From assembly GCF_020564935.1 (NCBI RefSeq), contig NZ_JAJCXB010000011.1:93594-157593 (forward strand): DNA of 64,000 bases, written 5' to 3'. Below the pieces are notes generated by a model. That model made no database searches. It saw nothing but the letters and a program-made list of their open reading frames with translations, and had not been told where the DNA came from. Each line of letters begins with the position of its first letter. Position 1 is the first letter of the stretch. Shown here in pieces: positions 9,850 through 17,979 of the stretch. The translations under genes were made by a program, and so were the position numbers. This stretch comes from Streptomyces pinistramenti (GTDB lineage Bacteria > Actinomycetota > Actinomycetes > Streptomycetales > Streptomycetaceae).

Positions 9850-10659
9850 GTGAGGCGACCGAGTCGTGGGTCCGAGGCCGAGGTGGAGGAGCGCCGCCAA
9901 GCGGCGCTGCGCCATGTCGCCGAGGAAGGCGAGATCCGCATCGCCGACCTCGCCGGGCGGCTCGGCGTGAGCGTGATGACCATGCACCGCGATCTCGACA
10001 ACCTCCACGAACGCCAACTGCTGCGCAAGGGCAGGGGAGTGGCCACCGCCTTCCCCAACCTCACCATGGAGAGCGCCCTTCGCTTTCGTGAGCACGTCAA
10101 CATGGCGGCCAAGGAGGCCATCGCCGACGCGCTCGTCGAGGAGGTCACCCCCGGCAGCACGGTCCTGATCGACTGCGGCTCCACGCTCTTCCCGCTCGCC
10201 CGCAGGCTGGCCGGCATCGAAGGGCTGCGGGTGATCACCAACTCGCTGCGCGTCACGTACCTGCTGGCCGGCTCGCCGGTCGAAGTGACCCTGCTCGGCG
10301 ACCGGTTCTATGAGGACTTCGCATCCTGCGCCGGCCCCCAGGCCCGCCGTGAGCTGAAACACCTCCGGGCCGGCGTCGCCTTCGTCACCGCCACCTCGGT
10401 CAGCGACGGCCGGCTCTACCACCCGGTGCGCGAGTACGCCGACAACAAGGGCGCCTATGTCCAGGCCGCCGACCGCGCCGTACTCGCCGTCGACCACAGC
10501 AAGTTCGGTCGCACCGCCACGCATTCCTACGGTGACGTCAGCGGGTACGACCTGCTGGTCACCGACGCCGGCGCCCCCGAGAGCGAACTCCGGTCCGTGC
10601 GGGACCTCGGCGTCGCGATCCGCACCGGCGAAGCCGGTGTCCGAACCCCGCGGAGCTGA
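9850..10659 (+). CDS. DeoR/GlpR-family transcriptional regulator
   Basis: This 269-residue regulator has an N-terminal DeoR winged helix-turn-helix (IRIADLAGRLGVSVMTMHRDL) and a C-terminal sugar-phosphate-sensing domain with DCGSTLFPLARRL and AVLAVDHSKFG. Such proteins usually repress sugar or polyol genes until a phosphorylated intermediate binds. The GTG at 9850 was chosen because GAAGGGGG precedes it at suitable spacing; upstream in-frame starts at 9787 or 9790 would add a basic Arg/Gly-rich extension that looks non-conserved. It probably controls the dehydrogenase and kinase genes that follow. Confidence 0.88.
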   Translation: MRRPSRGSEAEVEERRQAALRHVAEEGEIRIADLAGRLGVSVMTMHRDLDNLHERQLLRKGRGVATAFPNLTMESALRFREHVNMAAKEAIADALVEEVTPGSTVLIDCGSTLFPLARRLAGIEGLRVITNSLRVTYLLAGSPVEVTLLGDRFYEDFASCAGPQARRELKHLRAGVAFVTATSVSDGRLYHPVREYADNKGAYVQAADRAVLAVDHSKFGRTATHSYGDVSGYDLLVTDAGAPESELRSVRDLGVAIRTGEAGVRTPRS

Positions 10660-10702
10660 CGCTCAGCGACCCCGAGCCGTACCCACGAGAAAGGCCCGAA
10701 CC

Positions 10703-11704
10703 ATGCGCGCCGTCGTCATCGAAACCCCCGGCAACTACTCGGTCACCACGGTCGACGATCCCGCTCCGGGCCCCGGCGAGGTCGTCGTCGCGCCCGTCGC
10801 CGTCGGCATCTGCGGGACCGATGTGCACATCGTCCAGGGCGAGTTCGCGCCCACCCCGTACCCGATCATTCCCGGCCACGAGTTCACCGGCGAGGTCGTC
10901 GCGCTGGGGGAGGGGGTGACCGGGCTGCGCACCGGCGAGCAGGTCGCCGTCGACCCGTCGCTGTTCTGCGGCTCCTGCCACTTCTGCGCGATCGGGCGCG
11001 GCAACCTGTGCGAGAACTGGGGCGCGATCGGGGACACCGTCGACGGCGCGATGGCCGAGTACGTCAAGGTGCCGGCCGCCAACTGCTACCGGCTGCCGCC
11101 GGGCGTGGACGTCGCCCAGGGCACCCTGATCGAGCCGCTGTCCTGCGCGGTCCGCGGCTTCGACGTGCTGCCGCGGCGGCTGGGCGACCACTACCTGATC
11201 TACGGCGCCGGCACGATGGGCCTGATGATGCTCCAGCTGGCCAGGGCCGCGGGCGCCGCCTCCCTCTCGGTCGTCGACATCAACCAGGACCGTCTCCAGG
11301 TCGCCGAGCGGCTGGGCGCCGACGCCACCGGTGCCGACGCGGACGCGCTGGACCGGCCGCAGGGCTGGGAGACCGTCATCGACTGCACCGGCGTCGTCCC
11401 CGTCATCGAGGACGGACTGACGCGGGTGCGCCGCGGCGGCACCTTCCAGCAGTTCGGCGTCGCGCCGTCCGCGGCCAAGGCGTCCTTCTCGCCGTTCCAG
11501 GTCTACAACGACGAGATCACCATCGTCGGTTCGATGGCGGTGCTGCACAGCTTCGGCCGGGCCGTGGACCTGATGGCCAAGGGCGTCATCGACGCTGACA
11601 CGATGCTCACGCACAGTTTCGGCCTGGACGAGTTCGCCGCCGCGCTGCAGACCTTCCGCGACGGAACGGGACGCAAGATCCAGATCCGGCCCACCGCCGC
11701 CTGA
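10703..11704 (+). CDS. zinc-dependent medium-chain (polyol-type) dehydrogenase
   Basis: This 333-residue NAD(P)-dependent dehydrogenase has catalytic zinc ligands C37, H59 and E60 (GICGTD and GHE), a four-cysteine structural zinc lobe at C89, C92, C95 and C103, and a Rossmann motif GAGTMG near residue 167. This fits sorbitol/xylitol/arabitol-type dehydrogenases. Between a DeoR regulator and a xylulokinase, it probably oxidises a pentitol or hexitol to a ketose that the kinase phosphorylates. The exact substrate is unknown. The ATG follows a weak AGAAAGG element; the longer upstream open frame is a shadow of the regulator gene. Confidence 0.85.
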   Translation: MRAVVIETPGNYSVTTVDDPAPGPGEVVVAPVAVGICGTDVHIVQGEFAPTPYPIIPGHEFTGEVVALGEGVTGLRTGEQVAVDPSLFCGSCHFCAIGRGNLCENWGAIGDTVDGAMAEYVKVPAANCYRLPPGVDVAQGTLIEPLSCAVRGFDVLPRRLGDHYLIYGAGTMGLMMLQLARAAGAASLSVVDINQDRLQVAERLGADATGADADALDRPQGWETVIDCTGVVPVIEDGLTRVRRGGTFQQFGVAPSAAKASFSPFQVYNDEITIVGSMAVLHSFGRAVDLMAKGVIDADTMLTHSFGLDEFAAALQTFRDGTGRKIQIRPTAA

Positions 11705-11745
11705 ACGCCCGCCCCTCGTCCCGCCGTACGGAAGCGAACACCGTC

Positions 11746-13149
11746 ATGCCGACAGTCGCCGGGGTGGACTCCTCGACCCAGTCCTGCAAGGTCGTCGTCT
11801 GCGACGCCGCCACCGGAGAGATCCTGCACCAGGGCAGGGCCGCCCACCCCGACGGCACCGAAGTGGCACCACAAGCCTGGTGGGAGGCCCTGTGCGAGGC
11901 CGGCGGCGGCCTGCTGGCGGACGTGGACGCCGTCGCGGTCGCCGGTCAGCAGCACGGCCTGGTGGCGCTCGACGAGGCCGGACTGCCGCTGCGCGACGCC
12001 CTGTTGTGGAACGACACCCGCTCCGCACGGGCCGCCGACGACCTCGTCACGGAGCTGGGCGGCCCGGACGCGTGGGCCCAGGCGGTCGGCACCGTACCGG
12101 TCGCCGCCCTCACCGTCGCCAAACTCCGCTGGCTGGCCGAAAACGAACCCCGCACCGCCGACCGCACGGCCCAGGTGATGCTGCCGCACGACTGGCTCAC
12201 CTGGCGGCTGTGCGGCGGCCCCGGCGGCGCCGCCGCACCGGTCACCGACCGCGGCGACGCCTCCGGCACCGGCTACTGGTCACCGGCCGACGGCGACTAC
12301 CGCCGCGACCTGCTCGCGCTCGCCCTCGGCGGCCGCACGCCCCAACTGCCGCGCGTAATCGGCCCGTACGAGGCCGCAGGCCGCACCCCGCACGGCGCGC
12401 TGGTCGCGGCGGGCACCGGCGACAACATGGGCGCCGCGCTCGGGCTCGGCCTGCGGCCGGGCGACGCGGTGGTCTCACTCGGCACCAGCGGCACGGCCTT
12501 CGCGGTCTCCGAGCGCCCGGTGGCCGACCCGAGCGGCGCGGTGGCCGGCTTCGCCGACGCCACCGGCCGGTTCTTGCCCCTGGTCTGCACCCTCAACGCC
12601 GCCCGCGTCCTCAGCTCCACCGCCGGCCTGCTGGGCACCGGCCTCGCCGACATCGACCGGCTCGCCCGCGCGTCCGAACCCGGCGCCGGCGGCCTCGTCC
12701 ACCTGCCCTACCTCGGCGGCGAACGCACCCCCAACCTCCCCGAGGCCGCGGGGAGTCTGCTGGGCATGCGGACGTCCAACATGCATCCGCCGCAGCTCGC
12801 CCGCGCGGCCGTCGAGGGCATGCTGTGCAACATGGCCGATGCCCTGGACGAGCTGCGCCGCCAGGGCATCGGCACCCGCCGCGTGCTGATCATCGGGGGC
12901 GCCGCCAAGGCCCCGGTGGTCGGGGAGATCGCCGCCGGGATCTTCGGCGCCCCGGTCACCGTCCCGGAACCCGCCGAGTACGTCGCGCTCGGCGCCGCCC
13001 GGCAGGCCGCCTGGGCCCTGGCGGGCGCCCCCGAACCGCCCCACTGGCCGCTCGCCGCCGCCCGCCACGTCCCTGCCCCCGCCGACCCCGGCACCGGCCG
13101 CCGCATCCGCGAGAACTACGCCCGCGCGCGGACGACGGTGTACGGCTGA
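11746..13149 (+). CDS. xylB: xylulokinase (FGGY carbohydrate kinase)
   Basis: The 467-residue product is an FGGY kinase with the N-terminal phosphate-binding segment GVDSSTQSCKVVV, the substrate segment AVAVAGQQHGLV, the catalytic aspartate in GTGDNMGAALG (D226), and a C-terminal IGGAAKAPVVGEIAAGIFG ATP region. D-xylulokinase is the best match (QQHG and GTSGTAF motifs), making xylulose 5-phosphate for the pentose phosphate pathway. It starts 41 bases after the dehydrogenase and likely shares its transcript. No transporter gene lies beside the trio. Confidence 0.85.
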   Translation: MPTVAGVDSSTQSCKVVVCDAATGEILHQGRAAHPDGTEVAPQAWWEALCEAGGGLLADVDAVAVAGQQHGLVALDEAGLPLRDALLWNDTRSARAADDLVTELGGPDAWAQAVGTVPVAALTVAKLRWLAENEPRTADRTAQVMLPHDWLTWRLCGGPGGAAAPVTDRGDASGTGYWSPADGDYRRDLLALALGGRTPQLPRVIGPYEAAGRTPHGALVAAGTGDNMGAALGLGLRPGDAVVSLGTSGTAFAVSERPVADPSGAVAGFADATGRFLPLVCTLNAARVLSSTAGLLGTGLADIDRLARASEPGAGGLVHLPYLGGERTPNLPEAAGSLLGMRTSNMHPPQLARAAVEGMLCNMADALDELRRQGIGTRRVLIIGGAAKAPVVGEIAAGIFGAPVTVPEPAEYVALGAARQAAWALAGAPEPPHWPLAAARHVPAPADPGTGRRIRENYARARTTVYG

Positions 13150-13178
13150 CGGCCTGCGGAACGCGCCGGGCACACCGC

Positions 13179-13841
13179 TCAGCTCCCGGCCACCGCCCGC
13201 ACCGCATCCGCCACCGGCGTATCGCCGTTGACCAGCTCCAGCGTCCGGCCCGCCGTGCCCGGCTCGTCGAGCAGCGCGACCAGCGTGGCCGCCACGTCGT
13301 CACGGGTCACATCGGCCCGCCCGGTCGCCTCGGCGAGATGGACGCGGCCGGTCCCCGGAGTGTCCGTCAGCCGCCCGGGACGCAGGACCGTCCAGTCGAG
13401 CCCGGCGCGGGCCCGTACGTCCGCGTCCGCCGCGCCCTTGGCCCGCAAGTAGGCGGCGAACACCGGGTCGGTGCCCTCCGTGGGCCCGCGGTCCGCGCCC
13501 ATCGACGAGACGACCAGGAAGCGGCGCACACCGGCCGCCTCCGCCGCGTCGGCGAACAGCGAGGCGGCCCCGCGGTCCACGCTGTCCTTGCGCTCCACGC
13601 CGCTGCCGGGGCCCGCGCCCGCGGCGAAGACGGCGGCGTCCGCCTGCGCCAGATGCCGTGCCACGTCCTCGACCGACGCCGACTCCAGGTCGCACACGAC
13701 CGGTTCGGCCCCCGCCGCCAGCAGGTCACCCGCCTGTTCCGGCCGGCGGATGATCCCCGCCACCTCGTCCCCGCGCCCGGCGAGCAACCGCTCCAGCCGA
13801 AGCGCGATCTGACCATGTCCACCTGCGATGACAATGCGCAT
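13179..13841 (-). CDS. NAD(P)-binding atypical short-chain dehydrogenase
   Basis: This 220-residue protein starts with MRIVIAGGHGQIALRL, a Rossmann nucleotide-binding turn, and continues with VVCDLES and VFAAGAGPGS typical of the NmrA/SDR_a5 type (YwnB/YtfG-like). A VVSSMGADRG segment replaces the usual catalytic Tyr-x3-Lys strand region. Its function, redox-sensing or reductase, is unknown. The ATG at 13841 was chosen because the protein starts directly with the first beta strand; the much longer open frame upstream on this strand has no family character. Confidence 0.8.
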   Translation of the reverse strand: MRIVIAGGHGQIALRLERLLAGRGDEVAGIIRRPEQAGDLLAAGAEPVVCDLESASVEDVARHLAQADAAVFAAGAGPGSGVERKDSVDRGAASLFADAAEAAGVRRFLVVSSMGADRGPTEGTDPVFAAYLRAKGAADADVRARAGLDWTVLRPGRLTDTPGTGRVHLAEATGRADVTRDDVAATLVALLDEPGTAGRTLELVNGDTPVADAVRAVAGS

Positions 13842-13930
13842 GGTGCCGACCGTACGCCCCGGCGCCGCGGCGTACGGGCTGGACCGTGCACCGCGCGACA
13901 CCGCCGCCACCGTACGGGCCGCGGCCCGGC

Positions 13931-15196
13931 TCAGCGCTGCGACTGCCGGGGCAGCTCCAGCGCCACCGCGGCCGCCGAATCGCAGTACTCGCGCACCGCA
14001 CTGGTCCGCGCCACCACCCGCCCCCGGTGCACCACGACCCGGCTGTACGCGAGCGACAGCACCCCGGCGATCCGCTCGCCCCGTACGGCCAGCAACTCCG
14101 CGGGAAAGCCCGCCTCGACCCGCACCTCGGGCAGCCCCAGCGTCGCCCGCGCCGCCCCGCTCACCGCCTCGTACGCCGCCTCCGGACTGGTCTCGCCCAA
14201 AGACGCCAGCAGATACGCGGCCTCCAGGGGATCGCCGCGCCCCACCGGGTTGGCCACGTCGCGCAGCGCACCGCTGCCCGCCGCGACCCGCACCCCGGCG
14301 GCCCGCAGCAGCCGTACCGGAGCCGGCCTGGCGACCCGGGAGCCGTACCGCTCCAGACCGGCGCAGTCGCCCTGCGGCAGGCAGATCACCGTGACGTCGG
14401 CGGCCGCGAGCTGCTCGGCGACCCGGGCCGCCACACTGCGCGGCATCCGGGCCATCCCGGCGCACGGCCCGATGGCCACACCGGGCCGCAGCCCGCCGGC
14501 CATCGCCGCGAAGCGCGCGAGCCGCGCCGGATCCTCCCCGTCCGTGTGCAGGTCCACCGGGCAGCCGTGTTCCCCGGCGACCTCCAGGACGGCCTCGACG
14601 TACCCGGCCGGATCGGGGTCGAGATCCGGACAGCCGCCGATCACCGAAGCCCCCATCTTCACGGCGTCCCGCAACATCGCCAGACCGTCCGCCCCGGCGG
14701 CCCCGGTCAGCACCCGTGGCACCGCGACCGCCGCCAGGTCGGCGAGCCCGCGCAGCGACCTGCGGGCCTTGAGCACCGCCTCCAGGGAACGCAGTCCCCG
14801 CACCCCGCCGACGCGGACGTGGGTGCGGGAGGCGGTCGCGCCGTGCCCGAGCTGGAGCAGGGCCGCCTCGGTGGTGCGCCGCTGGACGTCGTCGGGGGAG
14901 TCCGAAGCGGGGCCGTCGGAGTCCGCCGTCAGGGCCGTGTCGCAGTGCGCGTGCGGCTCGGCGGGCGCGGGGAGCAGCAGATAGCCGTTGAGGTCGACGC
15001 GCGGGCCCTGCCGCACGAGCGCCCCGGCCGTGCCGACCGCCTCGATGTGTCCGCCGCCGAGCCGTACGTCCACCGTGCGGCCGTCGGCGAGCCGGGCGCC
15101 GCACAGGACCAGCGCGCCCTCTTCGGACCACGCGGACGGGCTGCCGTCCGGCTTCCCCGGCTGCTGCGGCGGCTGCGGTGAACTGCTGTCGGACAT
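13931..15196 (-). CDS. amidohydrolase, cytosine-deaminase-like, active site degenerate
   Basis: The 421-residue product resembles cytosine deaminase-type amidohydrolases. HAHCD gives the first two metal histidines (H82, H84), and DLHTDG (H217) matches the third. Compared with recalled E. coli CodA, the catalytic Glu position is Gly220, the fourth histidine segment reads GPC (243-245), and the metal Asp position is Gly309. It may be inactive or use different chemistry. The ATG at 15196 follows GAGGAG; a GTG at 15214 is a weaker alternative. The gap to the upstream SDR gene is 89 bases. Confidence 0.75.
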   Translation of the reverse strand: MSDSSSPQPPQQPGKPDGSPSAWSEEGALVLCGARLADGRTVDVRLGGGHIEAVGTAGALVRQGPRVDLNGYLLLPAPAEPHAHCDTALTADSDGPASDSPDDVQRRTTEAALLQLGHGATASRTHVRVGGVRGLRSLEAVLKARRSLRGLADLAAVAVPRVLTGAAGADGLAMLRDAVKMGASVIGGCPDLDPDPAGYVEAVLEVAGEHGCPVDLHTDGEDPARLARFAAMAGGLRPGVAIGPCAGMARMPRSVAARVAEQLAAADVTVICLPQGDCAGLERYGSRVARPAPVRLLRAAGVRVAAGSGALRDVANPVGRGDPLEAAYLLASLGETSPEAAYEAVSGAARATLGLPEVRVEAGFPAELLAVRGERIAGVLSLAYSRVVVHRGRVVARTSAVREYCDSAAAVALELPRQSQR

Positions 15197-15337
15197 CGCG
15201 CTCCTCGAAGGCACGGGCGTGCATGATCACGCAGCGTGGTCCGAGCCTAGGGCGCGGCCCGGGGTGCTTCGAGCAGGCGCGGAATAGTCGTACCGGTGTG
15301 GTGCGTGAGGCCGCCGGGGCGCCCTCCGGATACGGAT

Positions 15338-15366
15338 TTCACGTTTGGCTGCGGGCCGTGTAATGT
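15338..15366 (+). promoter_or_regulatory. promoter of the tRNA-Thr / tRNA-Met / rpmG unit
   Basis: A -35 box TTCACG (15338-15343) and a -10 box TAATGT (15361-15366) are spaced by exactly 17 bp, and the -10 ends 11 bases before tRNA-Thr. This fits a vegetative sigma factor promoter. Confidence 0.55.
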
Positions 15367-15377
15367 CTTCATCGCTC

Positions 15378-15450
15378 GCCCCAATAGCTCAGTCGGCAGA
15401 GCGTCTCCATGGTAAGGAGAAGGTCTACGGTTCGATTCCGTATTGGGGCT
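15378..15450 (+). tRNA. tRNA-Thr (GGT)
   Basis: The 73-nt gene has acceptor arms GCCCCAA / TTGGGGC, the D-arm AGCTCAGTCGGCAGAGC, anticodon stem TCTCC/GGAGA with anticodon GGT at 15411-15413, and T-loop TTCGATT. The discriminator base is T and CCA is not encoded. It is 48 bases upstream of tRNA-Met and probably co-transcribed with it. Confidence 0.96.
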
Positions 15451-15498
15451 CTGATGTGTGAGGTACCTCGTCTTCGGGCGAGGGCCCCCTCGCATCAC

Positions 15499-15571
15499 AG
15501 CGGTGTAGCTCAGTCGGTAGAGCAAGCGGCTCATAATCGCTGTGTCACCGGTTCAAGTCCGGTCACCGCTA
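15499..15571 (+). tRNA. tRNA-Met (CAT), elongator type
   Basis: The 73-nt gene pairs AGCGGTG with CACCGCT, has discriminator A at 15571, and carries anticodon CAT at 15532-15534. The paired A1-T72 fits an elongator-type tRNA; initiator tRNAs normally have an unpaired 1-72 and three G-C pairs in the anticodon stem, which are absent. A CAT anticodon read by TilS could mean Ile, but the sequence resembles tRNA-Met next to rpmG in other actinobacteria. Confidence 0.9.
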
Positions 15572-15659
15572 CTGACAGTAGCCGATTGTGGGGTCGGTCC
15601 TCCGATCGGCTACTCTTTTATGCGTTCATCCGTCCACCCGTCCGTCAAGGAGCACTCAC

Positions 15660-15824
15660 GTGGCTGCCACAGACGTCCGCCCGAAGATCACGCTGGCCTG
15701 CGTGGAGTGCAAGGAGCGGAACTACATCACCAAGAAGAACCGGCGTAACGACCCGGACCGTCTTGAGATGAAGAAGCACTGCCCTCGTTGCAACTCGCAC
15801 ACCGCGCACCGCGAGACGCGATAA
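15660..15824 (+). CDS. rpmG: 50S ribosomal protein L33 (zinc-binding form)
   Basis: The 54-residue protein has both CxxC pairs (CVEC and CPRC), so it is the zinc-containing C+ form of L33; many actinobacteria carry a second, cysteine-free copy that replaces it in zinc shortage. The GTG at 15660 follows AAGGAG at 8-base spacing. It lies just downstream of tRNA-Met and upstream of the dehydratase pair, the order also known next to mycobacterial hadABC. Confidence 0.95.
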   Translation: MAATDVRPKITLACVECKERNYITKKNRRNDPDRLEMKKHCPRCNSHTAHRETR

Positions 15825-15837
15825 CACAGGCTCGTTC

Positions 15838-15872
15838 GTGAGGCCGTCCCCATTTCTTGGGGGCGGCCTCAC
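15838..15872 (+). terminator. terminator after rpmG
   Basis: GTGAGGCCGTCCCC pairs with GGGGGCGGCCTCAC across a 7-nt AT-rich loop. It starts 13 bases after the rpmG stop and ends just before the MaoC-type gene. Confidence 0.6.
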
Positions 15873-15910
15873 GGCGTTATCACCACAGCAGTACAGGGAG
15901 GTCCCGAGCC

Positions 15911-16366
15911 ATGGCGCTCGACCAGTCATTCGTGGGTCGTACGTACCCGCCCACCGATCCGTACGAGGTCGGCCGGGAAAAGATCCGCGAATTCGCCGAG
16001 GCGATCGGTGACAGCAATCCCGCTTACACCGACACCGAAGCGGCCAAGGCTCTCGGGCACCCCGATGTGATCGCGCCGCCGACTTTTGTGTTTGCGATCA
16101 CATTCAAGGCCGCGGGGCAGGTGATCGAGGACCCGCAACTGGGCCTGGATTACAGCCGCGTGGTACACGGCGACCAGAAGTTCGCCTATACCCGCCCGGT
16201 CCGCAGCGGCGACCGGCTGACCGTCACCTCCACCATCGAGGCGGTCAAGTCCATGGCGGGCAACGACATTCTCGACATCCGCGGTGAAGTGCACGACGAG
16301 GCGGGCGAGCACGTCGTGACCGCCCACACCAAGCTGGTCGCCCGCGCCGCATCCGAGGAGGGCTGA
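15911..16366 (+). CDS. HadA-like MaoC-domain subunit (FAS1-type dehydratase, UPF0336)
   Basis: The 151-residue protein has the N-terminal MaoC-like (FAS1_DH) fold seen in mycobacterial HadA: FVGRTYPPTDPYEVGREKIREFAEAIGD and HPDVIAPPTFVFAIT. It lacks the complete hydratase-2 catalytic motif, as expected for the non-catalytic substrate-binding subunit. With the next gene, one base downstream, it should form a heterodimeric (3R)-hydroxyacyl dehydratase. Streptomycetes make no mycolates, so the substrate here is open. The ATG follows AGGGAGG. Confidence 0.85.
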   Translation: MALDQSFVGRTYPPTDPYEVGREKIREFAEAIGDSNPAYTDTEAAKALGHPDVIAPPTFVFAITFKAAGQVIEDPQLGLDYSRVVHGDQKFAYTRPVRSGDRLTVTSTIEAVKSMAGNDILDIRGEVHDEAGEHVVTAHTKLVARAASEEG

Positions 16367-16367
16367 C

Positions 16368-16802
16368 ATGGCCGCGAAAATCTCCTACGACGACGTCGAG
16401 GTCGGCACCGAACTCCCGGCGCAGTCCTTCCCGGTGAGCCGCGCCACGCTCGTCCGCTACGCCGGTGCTTCGGGCGACTTCAACCCGATCCACTGGAACG
16501 AGAAGTTCGCCAAGGAGGTCGGGCTTCCGGACGTCATCGCGCACGGCATGTTCACGATGGCAGAGGCGGCCCGCGTGGTCACCGACTGGGCGGGCGACCC
16601 GGCGGCCGTCACCGAGTACGGCGTCCGCTTCACCAAGCCGGTCGTCGTCCCCAACGACGGGACCGGCGCGCTGATCGAGGTCAGCGGCAAGGTCGCGGCC
16701 AAGCTCGACGACGACGCCCGCACGGTCCGCGTCGACCTCACCGCGATGAGCGCGGGCCAGAAGGTGCTGGGCATGTCCCGCGCCGTGGTCCGCCTCGCCT
16801 GA
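16368..16802 (+). CDS. HadB-like (R)-hydratase / MaoC dehydratase
   Basis: This 144-residue hot-dog protein carries the hydratase-2 motif YAGASGDFNPIHWN with catalytic D37 and H42, followed by GLPDVIAHGMFTMA. It is the catalytic partner of the upstream HadA-like gene, and the one-base gap implies coupled expression. It should dehydrate (3R)-hydroxyacyl thioesters or hydrate enoyl thioesters. In mycobacteria the equivalent genes at the same locus act in mycolic acid elongation; here a role in fatty acid or polyketide-like chains is inference. Confidence 0.87.
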   Translation: MAAKISYDDVEVGTELPAQSFPVSRATLVRYAGASGDFNPIHWNEKFAKEVGLPDVIAHGMFTMAEAARVVTDWAGDPAAVTEYGVRFTKPVVVPNDGTGALIEVSGKVAAKLDDDARTVRVDLTAMSAGQKVLGMSRAVVRLA

Positions 16803-16850
16803 GACGGCAGCCGAGGGGGCGGCCGGCCCGGCGCTGTCGGTCCGCCCCCG

Positions 16851-16866
16851 TACCCTGGGGCGCGTG
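16851..16866 (+). promoter_or_regulatory. -10 box suggesting a leaderless murB transcript
   Basis: TACCCT at 16851-16856 ends exactly seven bases before the GTG of murB at 16864, and only a short GGGG precedes that start. This spacing fits transcription beginning on the start codon. No clear -35 is visible. Confidence 0.35.
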
Positions 16867-17919
16867 CAGGAACTCCACGACGCCCCCCTCGCCCCGCTGA
16901 CCACCTTCCGCCTCGGCGGCCCGGCGACTCGCCTGGTCACGGCCACCACCGACGACGAAGTGATCGCCGCCGTCCGCGCAGCCGACGCCGCGGGCACCCC
17001 GCTGCTGGTCATCGGCGGCGGCAGCAACCTCGTCATCGGCGACAAGGGCTTCGAGGGCACCGCGCTGCGCATCGCCACCCGCGGTTTCACGCTGAACGGC
17101 ACGGACCTCGAACTCGCCGCCGGCGAGAACTGGTCGGACGCGGTCGCCCGCACCGTCGAGGCAGGACTGGCCGGCGTCGAGTGCCTGGCCGGCATCCCCG
17201 GCTCGGCCGGCGCCACCCCGATCCAGAACGTCGGCGCGTACGGCCAGGAGGTCTCCGCGACGATCACCGAAGTCGTCGCCTACGACCGCCGGGCGGACGA
17301 GACGGTCACCCTCGCCAACGCCGACTGCGCCTTCGCCTACCGCCACAGCCGGTTCAAGCAGGACCCCGACCGCTTCGTCGTGCTGCGGGTCAGGTTCGCC
17401 CTGGAGGACGCGGGCGGCCTCTCCGCACCCCTGAAGTACCCGGAGACCGCCCGGGTGCTCGGCGTGGAGGCCGGCGAGCGGGTGCCCGCGGCCACCGCGC
17501 GCGCGACGGTGCTCGCCCTGCGCGCGGGCAAGGGCATGGTCCTGGACGCCGACGACCACGACACCTGGTCGGCCGGATCCTTCTTCACCAACCCGATTCT
17601 CACGGAGGCCGAGCACACCGCCTTCGTCCAGCGGGTGCACGACCGCCTCGGCCCCGACACCGCGCCGCCCGCCTTCCCCGCGGGCGACGGCCTGGTGAAG
17701 ACCTCCGCCGCCTGGCTCATCGACAGGGCCGGCTTCACCAAGGGCTACGGCAGCGGCCCGGCCCGTATCTCCACCAAGCACACCCTCGCCCTCACCAACC
17801 GCGGCGAGGCCACCACCGATGACCTGATCGCCCTGGCCCGTGAGGTGCGCGACGGCGTGCACGCGGCCTTCGGCGTCACCCTCGTCAACGAACCGGTCAC
17901 GGTCGGCGTCAGCCTGTAG
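16864..17919 (+). CDS. murB: UDP-N-acetylenolpyruvoylglucosamine reductase
   Basis: MurB reduces UDP-GlcNAc-enolpyruvate to UDP-MurNAc with NADPH and FAD, in the cytoplasm. The 351-residue protein shows the FAD-binding PLTTFRLGGPATRLV start, IGGGSNLVIGDKGF, AGIPGSAGATPIQNVGAYGQE, and the C-terminal WSAGSFFTNP (catalytic serine) and YGSGPARIS segments. The long C-terminal part with two loops matches type I MurB. The GTG start lies close behind a promoter-like -10 box. The gene is convergent with add. Confidence 0.95.
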   Translation: MQELHDAPLAPLTTFRLGGPATRLVTATTDDEVIAAVRAADAAGTPLLVIGGGSNLVIGDKGFEGTALRIATRGFTLNGTDLELAAGENWSDAVARTVEAGLAGVECLAGIPGSAGATPIQNVGAYGQEVSATITEVVAYDRRADETVTLANADCAFAYRHSRFKQDPDRFVVLRVRFALEDAGGLSAPLKYPETARVLGVEAGERVPAATARATVLALRAGKGMVLDADDHDTWSAGSFFTNPILTEAEHTAFVQRVHDRLGPDTAPPAFPAGDGLVKTSAAWLIDRAGFTKGYGSGPARISTKHTLALTNRGEATTDDLIALAREVRDGVHAAFGVTLVNEPVTVGVSL

Positions 17920-17934
17920 ACCGCGAAGCTTCCC

Positions 17935-17960
17935 GGGCCGCTGAGCGCGCTCAGCGGCCC
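17935..17960. terminator. bidirectional terminator, murB / add
   Basis: A 26-nt perfect palindrome (half-site GGGCCGCTGAGCG) lies between the convergent stops of murB and the adenosine deaminase gene, so it can act for both strands. Confidence 0.6.
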
Positions 17961-17979
17961 TCTGGAGCGCCCGGCAGCG

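Noticed and set aside
11880..14984. A 1034-codon plus-strand ORF across xylB and the minus-strand genes
   Set aside because: Its product is Arg/Pro-rich and it is a shadow of xylB, the SDR and the amidohydrolase genes.
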